Shown here: positions 5,644-10,893 of the stretch, piece by piece | Numbering within the stretch: the stretch's first letter is position 1 | Layout of the letters: each line of letters opens with the position of its first letter | Source: JANNHK01 sp034408875 | Lineage (GTDB): Bacteria > Actinomycetota > Acidimicrobiia > IMCC26256 > PALSA-610 | Assembly: GCA_034408875.1 (NCBI GenBank) | Contig: JAWXCJ010000145.1 | Coordinates: 1 to 10,893 of the forward strand | Reading direction: 5' to 3' | Length of the DNA: 10,893 nt | Translations under genes and position numbers: made by a program | The notes under the pieces: generated by a model | What the model saw: the letters and a program-made list of their open reading frames with translations, nothing else | Told to the model about the DNA's origin: nothing | Database searches by the model: none

Positions 5644-7537
5644 TGCCGTGACACTCCTTGGTGGCCGGGACATCAAGTGCCGGGTTCCGGTCGAAGAACC
5701 CGAAGGGAGTCAGGAGGAAGCCGGCGTACTCGACCGGCATGACGGGCCAGTCTTCGGGACGCACGAAGTGCGTCACACCGAACGTGTACCAGAGCACGAC
5801 ATCTTCGTCGACGAGTGACCGGTCGCCGGCCGTCCAACCGGGAAGGCCGTCGCCGCCGGCATGCTGGTTGACGTACTCCCCCGCGGCGCGGCGTTCGTCA
5901 CGCGTGTACGGCGTGACCCACAAGTTGTGGCGGGCGAACCCGGCCCGTTTGCCGACCGGCGACTCCGGGTGCGCCAACATGGTCGGCGTCGACATCGTCG
6001 GCACCAGCTTGTACGACACGGGCTGGCCCAAGCCGTTGCGCGACTCGGGGTTCACGATGCGCCACGAACGCGACTTCGCCGAGTCGGTCTCGCGTTGCGC
6101 CTGCTGCTCCGACTCGAGACGCGTGGCCTTCGGGCGGAACGCGTTGAGCCACGGGTTGTCGGGACCGGCGGGCATCGTTTCCGCGTCGACCTCGTACACC
6201 TCGTTCACCGCGCCGTCGACGTCGAGGTCGAGGCGGGCGCAGAACAAGTGCTGATGGTTCGGCGCGGCGACGCCGGGGCCGACGAGGTTCGCGAAGTCCG
6301 ACGTCTCACCTTCGGGTAACGCCGACGGCGACACGATGCCGGTGAGCTTCACCTCGAGCTGGATGTTGCCGTCGAGGTAGAAGTACCAGAAGAAGCCGTA
6401 CTCGTAGTTGCCCACCGTCGTGATGAAGCTCACGACGAGACGGCGGCTCCGCCGCACCTCGCTGCGGCCACCGTGCAGGTCGACGTGCTTCCAGAGGATG
6501 CCGTAGTCCTCCTCGTGCATGCAGATCGCGTTCTCGATGACCCAGGGGTCGCCCTGCTCGGTCGCGAGCGTCGCGTCGAAGTACGTGATCTCGCCGACGC
6601 AGTCGCAGCCGAGCGTCAACGGCTGCGTCATGCGCCCGAGCCCCCACTCACCCGCGTCGAACGCGTTCTTCCACCCGTGAAGCTCACCCGGATCGCCGTA
6701 CGGCACCACCATCTCGCTGATCGACGCGCGGTGCAGCACGGGCCGCACACGACCTTCCGCGTCGTCCTCGTACGCGACCTGGTGCAACACGAGGCCTTCG
6801 TACGGGTCGAACGCGATGCGGAACTGCCACTTTTGCCAGCGCACGAAGTTGCCGTCGACGGTGAAACTCGTGCCTTCGGGCTGCGTGATGGAAATGGGCT
6901 TGAGGTCTTCGCGCAGGCGGGGCTGGTCCTCGGCGTAGTAGCTCGCCCGCTCGGGCGGCACCGGAATGACGCCGTGGTCGATGACCTCGATCACTTCGTT
7001 CTTGCCCATGTCGAAGTGGACGATGATGCCGTCGATCGGGCGGGCGTAGCCGTTGTCGGTCGGGTCGCTGCGCAGGAACGACACGCACCGGGCGATGCGC
7101 CGCCCGTCTTCGCACTCGTATCCGAACGCGCCCGCGGGCCAGGGGTCGATCTGCACGTTGTCGTCGTCGGTGATGCCCCGGCGCGCGAGCGCCGCCTTGT
7201 ACTCGGGGTGTTCGCGCGTCGTGAAGATGGCGCCCACGGCTTCGCTCATGAGGAGCGCGCTGCGCATGCCCTCGACTTCGTCCCACGCGCGGACCTCGCC
7301 GTGCGTCACCGAGACGACGGCTTCGACCATCGTGAGCTCGGGCCCGGGCACGATGAGCGCCCGCACCTCGCGGTCGATCGGATCGCCCGCCTTCCAGCGC
7401 GCCAGTTCCTCCTTGGCCGGTTCGTGCAGCACAATGTGGGCGAACAGCGCAGTCGCGGGCAGCTTCCCGGTCGCGCGCAGCAGCTCGGCTGCGCGTTGCA
7501 CCTCTTCCCCGGTGAGCATGTCGAGCGGATGCGCCAC
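5636..7537 (-). CDS. Copper-containing primary amine oxidase (TPQ enzyme)
   Basis: It oxidises a primary amine to the aldehyde with release of ammonia and hydrogen peroxide. The 633-residue length is close to the ~638 of Arthrobacter globiformis phenylethylamine oxidase, and key residues fall at nearly the same numbers. They are the catalytic base Asp294 in NAFDAGEWG; Tyr378 in TTVGNYEYG, which self-processes to topaquinone; and copper ligands His428 and His430 (NHQH) and His590 (FGVTHFVRPEDWPVMP). The first ~190 residues are the N-terminal domains of the family and the rest is the beta-sandwich catalytic domain. There is no signal peptide, so it is probably cytoplasmic. GTG 7537 is chosen because the sequence from VAHPLDMLTGEEV fits the family start and a purine-rich AGGGGGAA immediately precedes it. 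PIG-L ends 8 nt upstream. Phenylethylamine, tyramine or histamine are possible substrates; the sequence does not decide. Confidence 0.95.
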   Translation of the reverse strand: MAHPLDMLTGEEVQRAAELLRATGKLPATALFAHIVLHEPAKEELARWKAGDPIDREVRALIVPGPELTMVEAVVSVTHGEVRAWDEVEGMRSALLMSEAVGAIFTTREHPEYKAALARRGITDDDNVQIDPWPAGAFGYECEDGRRIARCVSFLRSDPTDNGYARPIDGIIVHFDMGKNEVIEVIDHGVIPVPPERASYYAEDQPRLREDLKPISITQPEGTSFTVDGNFVRWQKWQFRIAFDPYEGLVLHQVAYEDDAEGRVRPVLHRASISEMVVPYGDPGELHGWKNAFDAGEWGLGRMTQPLTLGCDCVGEITYFDATLATEQGDPWVIENAICMHEEDYGILWKHVDLHGGRSEVRRSRRLVVSFITTVGNYEYGFFWYFYLDGNIQLEVKLTGIVSPSALPEGETSDFANLVGPGVAAPNHQHLFCARLDLDVDGAVNEVYEVDAETMPAGPDNPWLNAFRPKATRLESEQQAQRETDSAKSRSWRIVNPESRNGLGQPVSYKLVPTMSTPTMLAHPESPVGKRAGFARHNLWVTPYTRDERRAAGEYVNQHAGGDGLPGWTAGDRSLVDEDVVLWYTFGVTHFVRPEDWPVMPVEYAGFLLTPFGFFDRNPALDVPATKECHGNG

Positions 7538-7545
7538 GTTTCCCC

Positions 7546-8271
7546 CTAGCGAGTATTCACGACACGGATGAGTTCCGCGTGCGAGCCCTCCGGCAACCCG
7601 GCCGTCGTTGCCATGCCGATGCTCCACAGCCGCACGAACTCACCGATGCCTTCCGGGTCGCCGAGCTGGCTCTTGTGGCACCGCAGCGCCTCGATCTTGC
7701 GGTCGACCGTTGTCGTGATGTCGACGTAGTGCGTCGCGGGCGGCACGCCACCGCCGATCCACACTTCCTCGGCCGCGTGCGGTTCGAGCCCTTCGTCGAG
7801 GAGGCTCTCGTGCGCCCACCGGTTGCGCGCGTCGGGATACACGGCTGCGATCGTCGCTTCCCCGACCGCGAGATGATCGGGGTGACTCGCATAGATCCGG
7901 TCGAAGTTGCGTTCCGGCGACTGGGTGAGCACGCGCTGCGGCCGCACCCGGCGGATCACCCGACTCAGGCTCTCCCGCAGCGCAAGGTTCGGTTCGACAC
8001 GCCCGTCGGGGAAGCCGAGGAAGTGGAGATCGTGCACGCCGACCACCGCGGCCGCGGCCGTCTGCTCTTCGCGCCGCAACGGACCCATCTCGGCGCGGGG
8101 AATGCCCAACTCGGAACCACCCGCGTCGCCGTCGGTGACAATGCAGTACGAGACCTCGATGCCGGCGTCGGTCATCGCCGCGACCGAGCCCGCAAACCCG
8201 AAGTCGACGTCGTCAGGGTGCGCCGTGACCACGAGCACCCGCTCCAGGCCGTCGAGCACCACCGGTTCCAC
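7546..8271 (-). CDS. PIG-L (LmbE) family zinc deacetylase/amidase
   Basis: A 241-residue member of the zinc-dependent PIG-L family, which removes acyl groups from amino sugars and related amides (MshB and Mca of mycothiol metabolism are relatives). The metal-binding motif is AHPDD at residues 17-21 (His18, Asp21), and the third ligand is in SHPDH (130-133). Asp20 is the likely general base. TDGDAGGSE and FPDGRVEP are further family signatures. GTG 8271 is preferred: the domain starts at MEPVVLDGLERVLVV, and a TAGGGT lies 7 nt upstream, fitting a leaderless start. ATG 8298 and ATG 8319 are in-frame alternatives. It is first in a unit with the amine oxidase (8-nt gap) and the NTF2-like gene. 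It may free the amine, or cut a thiol conjugate of the aldehyde product; both are inference. Confidence 0.88.
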   Translation of the reverse strand: MEPVVLDGLERVLVVTAHPDDVDFGFAGSVAAMTDAGIEVSYCIVTDGDAGGSELGIPRAEMGPLRREEQTAAAAVVGVHDLHFLGFPDGRVEPNLALRESLSRVIRRVRPQRVLTQSPERNFDRIYASHPDHLAVGEATIAAVYPDARNRWAHESLLDEGLEPHAAEEVWIGGGVPPATHYVDITTTVDRKIEALRCHKSQLGDPEGIGEFVRLWSIGMATTAGLPEGSHAELIRVVNTR

Positions 8272-8278
8272 GGAACCG

Positions 8279-8288
8279 ACCCTACTGT
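8279..8288. promoter_or_regulatory. Candidate bidirectional leaderless promoter with shared -10 bases
   Basis: The plus strand carries TACTGT at 8283-8288, 8 nt before ATG 8297. The minus strand carries TAGGGT from 8284 down to 8279, 7 nt before GTG 8271. Both fit TANNNT, and the two hexamers share the TA base pairs at 8283-8284. Each would start transcription at, or one or two bases from, the start codon. Only 25 bp separate the two starts, so little room remains for conventional leaders. No clear -35 elements are seen; each would lie within the opposite gene. Confidence 0.4.
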
Positions 8289-8296
8289 TTGGGCCC

Positions 8297-8356
8297 ATGA
8301 CCGAGTCGCCCTTCGACACCCGCGAGCTGGTCGGGCTCCTCGCCGACGACGACTAG
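8297..8356 (+). pseudogene. 19-codon ORF, possible stub of a winged-helix regulator
   Basis: The frame reads MTESPFDTRELVGLLADDD and stops at TAG 8354-8356. RELVGLLADDD resembles, from memory, the first helix of winged-helix regulators that continue LADDDRRRVVAAL, so this may be only the first helix of such a gene after a deletion. It lies divergent from the PIG-L gene, where a local regulator would be expected. Its stop overlaps the stop of the convergent DUF3089 gene through CTAG (8353-8356). The alternative is a real leaderless micropeptide. The call is tentative. Confidence 0.35.
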
Positions 8357-9573
8357 CCCGCGAACGCTTCGGATTGCGTGCGCACGACTTCGACGAGGTC
8401 GCCGAGCGCGAGGCTGATGTCGACCGCGTGCAGTCCCCACTCGGGCGTGAGGTCGCCGCCGATCGTGTCGGTGCGCGGATCGGCCGGGTCGGCGTTCACC
8501 GTGATTTCGAGGTACGTGAAGCCGTCGCGTTCGACGCACTCGCCGGACAGCAACCCCGGCATCGTTATGAATCCGGTATCGATCGGCGCACCTTCCGACC
8601 CGGGGGCGTACGCGGCCGATGCGGCCGGAAACTGCAGGTCGAGATCGGCCGCGCCGCCGGCGAGCGCCGCCGGATTGGTACACAACGCCTGGCCCTCGCC
8701 CTCGCGTGGGCGACCGAAGAAGGAGTTCTCCGGTGGCGGTGCCGTGGCTCGGAACGACGCGTACGTAATCACGCACGCAGTCTGCGACGCTTCACGACAC
8801 GCGGGGATGTTCTCGAACGTGCCTCCGACGTCTTCGCCCTGCGGTACCTCGACGCCGCTCCCGATCAGCAGCGCGCTGACCAGCCGTTCGCGCATGGCCG
8901 AGTCGTCGTCGAACTCTTCTGCGAGCAACGCGGCGAGATGGCCCGAACCTTGCGAGTGCCCGATCAACACGACGCCGCGACCCTCGTTGTCGTTCGCCAT
9001 GTAGTGCTTGAACGCGTCGGCGACGTCGCCGTAGGCAAGTTCGCGGTCCCCCGTCGCGAACCCACCGAGGGTGAGTTGCCGGTAGCGCGGGGCAAAGACC
9101 CGGCACACGCTGCTGAACGCCGCGGCCTGCGCGTGCGCCGACCCGATCTCCAGTCCCGTGGCCGGCGCGTCGAACGTCGTATTGCCTTCGTCGCCGAAGT
9201 TGAGCGTCGGGTACACGTAAAAACAGTCGATCGGCGTATCGGCGGCGAAGGATTCGGTGACCGTCGTCGTACCGTCGGCCGCGACCGACGTCACGTCGAG
9301 GTTCTCCCGACACACGTCGGAGGCAAGATCGGGGCGACAGATCCACTTGTCGGCGGCGCCGTACACCTCGCTCGTGTACCCGTCGTACGCCGGGACCGCG
9401 GTCGTGGCTTCGGTTACCGCGCTTGCGTCGTCGGTCGGCTCGTCGGCGGCGGACTGTTCCTGGTCGTCTGCCGCCACCCTGTCGTCGTCATCGCCACCAC
9501 TGCACGCGCCGAGTGCGACGGTCATCGCGAGCGCAAGGATGAGCGCGCTGCGCCCCGCCCGATTCCGCATCAT
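8353..9573 (-). CDS. DUF3089-type alpha/beta hydrolase lipoprotein
   Basis: A 406-residue predicted surface lipoprotein with an esterase/lipase-like fold. The N-terminus is a lipoprotein signal: positive MMRNRAGR, a hydrophobic stretch, and lipobox LGAC with the acylated Cys24. A low-complexity Asp/Ala/Thr-rich spacer of about 35 residues follows. The catalytic domain has the nucleophile elbow GHSQG with Ser207 (after VVLI), FYVYPTLNF (about 118-126) and RVFAPRYRQLTL (about 158-169), which are typical of DUF3089. His382 near the C-terminus (WGLHAVDI) is a candidate base. Several Cys residues suggest disulfides. ATG 9573 has GAAGGA 5 nt upstream and overlaps the stop of the epimerase remnant as ATGA. 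The substrate is unknown; an ester of a lipid or polymer is plausible. Confidence 0.88.
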   Translation of the reverse strand: MMRNRAGRSALILALAMTVALGACSGGDDDDRVAADDQEQSAADEPTDDASAVTEATTAVPAYDGYTSEVYGAADKWICRPDLASDVCRENLDVTSVAADGTTTVTESFAADTPIDCFYVYPTLNFGDEGNTTFDAPATGLEIGSAHAQAAAFSSVCRVFAPRYRQLTLGGFATGDRELAYGDVADAFKHYMANDNEGRGVVLIGHSQGSGHLAALLAEEFDDDSAMRERLVSALLIGSGVEVPQGEDVGGTFENIPACREASQTACVITYASFRATAPPPENSFFGRPREGEGQALCTNPAALAGGAADLDLQFPAASAAYAPGSEGAPIDTGFITMPGLLSGECVERDGFTYLEITVNADPADPRTDTIGGDLTPEWGLHAVDISLALGDLVEVVRTQSEAFAG

Positions 9574-9968
9574 GTTCGTCCTTCACCCGAGTCGAGAGCG
9601 GCAACCATACGACGCATTCCGTCGCGCCATCCGACCTTGGTCGAACCGACCATCTCGAGGCGGCGGGTGTTGTCGGTCGGGATGCCGCCGTCGTCGACGC
9701 TCGTCGTCTCGTCGCCGCCCCAGTTCACGATCGTCGCGGGCACCGTCGCCGCGGCCAACAGGCCGGGCAGCATCGCGATGATGTCGTCTTCGTGGATCGG
9801 GTTGAAGCGGTTCGGCGCCATCAGCAGCCCGGCCGCTTCCGCGTTGCCGGCGATGTCGACGTCCCAGCGGTTCGACTTCACGACCCCGAAGTTGCACACG
9901 TAGTCGACGTCGGTCGGGAGCTCGCCGAGCGACCCCCGCGCCGATCCTTCCAGCCGGCCTTGCCTTCC
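9570..9968 (-). pseudogene. Heavily truncated NAD-dependent epimerase/dehydratase-like remnant
   Basis: The frame is open from 9968 (TGA at 9969-9971) to TGA 9570-9572; the first plausible start is GTG 9899. It reads ELPTDVDYV (about 9926-9900), CNFGVVKSNRWDVDIAGNAE, then NRFNPIHEDDIIAMLPGLL, VPATIVNWGGDETTSV and TDNTRRLEMVG..VGWRDGMRRMV. These blocks match, from memory, extended SDR epimerases of about 300 residues, but they are stitched together. The glycine-rich Rossmann start is missing. The catalytic middle normally found between AGLLMA and PNRFNP is absent, as is a stretch between TTSV and GIPTDN. All of this remains in one frame. Around 9930-9968 another frame reads HEEGKAGWKD, which may hint at a further shift. 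The product is unlikely to bind NAD or be active. Its stop is coupled to the DUF3089 start (ATGA), so translation through the remnant may still serve that gene. Confidence 0.55.
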
Positions 9969-10014
9969 TCATGATTTAAGCGTATGCCCAGAGCACTCGC
10001 TCAGGAGGTATGGC
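9969..10014. promoter_or_regulatory. AT-richer divergent gap with a strong Shine-Dalgarno for the SDR gene
   Basis: This 46-bp gap separates the minus-strand epimerase remnant from the plus-strand SDR. It contains an AT-rich patch (ATGATTTAAGCGTATG, 9971-9986) that stands out in this GC-rich DNA and may hold promoter elements. I cannot assign exact -10 or -35 boxes. AGGAGG at 10003-10008 lies 6 nt before ATG 10015 and fixes that start. Confidence 0.35.
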
Positions 10015-10787
10015 ATGGACGTCGTCACCGGTGCACTCAGCTCCACGGGCCGGTACCTGACCGAACGCCTCGTCGCCCAGCGCGGAACGGTCCGCACCCT
10101 GACGTACCACCCGGACCGGCCCAACCCGTTCGGCGCCGACCTCGAGATGGCTCGCTACCGCTTCGACGATCCCGTCGCGCTCGCGAAGTCTCTCGAGGGC
10201 GCCCGGACCCTCTACAACACGTACTGGGTGCGCTTCGCCCACGGAGTCGTGCGGTTCGACGACGCCGTTGCCAACTCCCGACTCCTCTTCGACGCGGCCC
10301 GCCGGGCGGGCGTCGAACGCGCTCTGGGCGAGTGCGGCGTGCCGTTCGCAATCGTGCGACCGACGGTCGTCTTCGGCCGGGAAGACATCTTGTTGAACAA
10401 CATCGACCTCGCGGCGCTGTGCGCGGCACTCGGCGAGCGGCGCGACGACGTCGTCGTCGATGCCGTCGGCCCCGAGACGTACACGTTCAACGAACTCGTC
10501 GACCTCTTGCGCGACACCGTCGGCAGCAGCTCGAAGATCATCCACGCGCCCGCCTGGATCGTCGCGACACTGGCACGCGGGCTGAGCGTCGCGGTGCGCG
10601 ATGTCCTGCTCACGCGCGAGGAACTCGACGGCATGATGGCCGGCCTCGTCAGCGTCGACGGACCGACAACCGCGCCGACGTCGTTGCGGGAATGGGTCGG
10701 CGCGCACCGCGACACGCTCGGCGAGAATATGCGTCCGAGCTCGCTCGTCACTACGAGAGACTTGGTCCGGTACCCGCCGGGTTATAG
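10015..10787 (+). pseudogene. Atypical SDR (NmrA/NDUFA9-like) gene with internal deletions and a late frameshift
   Basis: ATG 10015 follows a strong AGGAGG. The frame begins MDVVTGALSSTGRYLTERL, the modified dinucleotide motif of atypical SDRs, then LYNTYWVRF and DAVANSRLLFDAARRAGVER. From memory, relatives continue with about 25 residues that include a YxxGK-type segment and end EVER; here VER (10312-10320) joins directly to ALGECGVPFAIVRPTVVFG. After EDILLNNI (about 10404) another ~25 residues, usually WLLRRFP...PGDGRY...VQPV, are missing before DLAALCAALGE. GPETYTFNEL and LLTREELDGMMAGL are normal. Near 10726 a one-base loss shifts the frame: the next frame gives YASELARHYERLG and stops at TAG 10785-10787, while the original frame stays open to the window end. 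The lost YxxxK-like segment argues against a normal enzyme. Relatives are about 300 residues; some 256 codons remain. Confidence 0.6.
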
Positions 10788-10810
10788 GTTTTGCCGGACA
10801 AGGAGACCAA

Positions 10811-10893
10811 ATGCTGTTTCTGCTCTGGTTGATTGCTGTGATCCTCGTGGTGTCCGGTGTCGTGTACATGGTGCGTGGCGCCGTCGCGGTGGG
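10811..10893 (+). CDS. Small membrane protein, N-terminal part (cut by the window edge)
   Basis: ATG 10811 has AAGGAG 5 nt upstream, and the gene starts 23 nt after the SDR stop. The 27 visible residues are almost all hydrophobic (LFLLWLIAVILVVSGVVYMV) followed by RGAVAVG. This is a membrane helix with a short basic turn and probably a second helix outside the window. From memory it resembles tiny actinobacterial proteins of about 50 residues ending GPGGVS. The function is unknown. Confidence 0.6.
   Translation, partial: MLFLLWLIAVILVVSGVVYMVRGAVAV

Noticed and set aside
5644..5676. Longer start for the NTF2-like protein at ATG 5676
   Set aside because: The extra 11 residues do not fit the family, while ATG 5643 has AAGGAG upstream and the usual coupled overlap with the amine oxidase stop.
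6473..7549. Plus-strand 358-codon frame
   Set aside because: It is antisense to the amine oxidase with Arg/Val/Asp-biased composition typical of the opposite strand of GC-rich genes.
7538..7627. Longer start for the amine oxidase at ATG 7627
   Set aside because: The added 30 residues overlap the end of PIG-L and lack similarity to the family; GTG 7537 with its purine-rich upstream sequence gives the normal length.
7579..9903. Plus-strand 774-codon frame
   Set aside because: It spans PIG-L and DUF3089 antisense, is Arg/Asp/Val-rich and has no recognisable domain. Its length only reflects the scarcity of stops in GC-rich antisense DNA.
9976..10869. Minus-strand 297-codon frame
   Set aside because: It is antisense to the SDR, which has a strong ribosome site and clear family motifs.

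Overview
This window is high-GC DNA, most likely from an actinomycete and possibly an uncultured Acidimicrobiia-type lineage. The main clues are a CarD regulator closely matching the mycobacterial protein, frequent GTG starts, several apparently leaderless genes, and short or overlapping gene junctions. The lineage is inferred; no rRNA or tRNA lies here.

Layout, left to right. A plus-strand gene cut by the left edge ends with what looks like an exported-protein C-terminal domain (2-610). A minus-strand Rieske ferredoxin-like gene is broken by one frameshift (632-960). Next comes a plus-strand remnant resembling the C-terminal domain of the N,N-dimethylformamidase large subunit (952-1566), which reads in frame into an intact dienelactone hydrolase-family gene (1579-2367). 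A 14-bp tandem repeat separates that gene from a ketopantoate reductase-family gene (2392-3354). carD lies on the minus strand (3452-3931), divergent from a PAS-GGDEF diguanylate cyclase (4154-5185).

The centre is a tight minus-strand unit transcribed from right to left: a PIG-L deacetylase (7546-8271), a complete copper amine oxidase (5636-7537) and an NTF2/SnoaL-like protein (5182-5643). The first gap is 8 nt and the second junction is an 8-nt overlap. This unit probably handles a primary amine: release from an acylated or conjugated form, then oxidation to the aldehyde with ammonia and hydrogen peroxide. A 19-codon plus-strand ORF (8297-8356) sits back to back with the PIG-L start across a compact, seemingly bidirectional leaderless promoter.

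The right part holds a DUF3089-type lipoprotein hydrolase (8353-9573), coupled by ATGA to a severely shortened epimerase/dehydratase remnant (9570-9968). A divergent plus-strand atypical SDR (10015-10787) seems to have two internal in-frame deletions and one frameshift. A small membrane protein (10811 onward) is cut by the right edge.

The most notable theme is decay by deletion. The Rieske, dimethylformamidase-like, epimerase and SDR genes all carry losses, and the 19-codon ORF may be another stub, while the genes between them are full length. Either real gene erosion or consensus/assembly error could explain this, and the two need to be told apart. I see no CRISPR array, insertion sequence, RNA gene or phage module. 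No stretch over 300 bases lacks a gene; the largest gap is 3932-4153.
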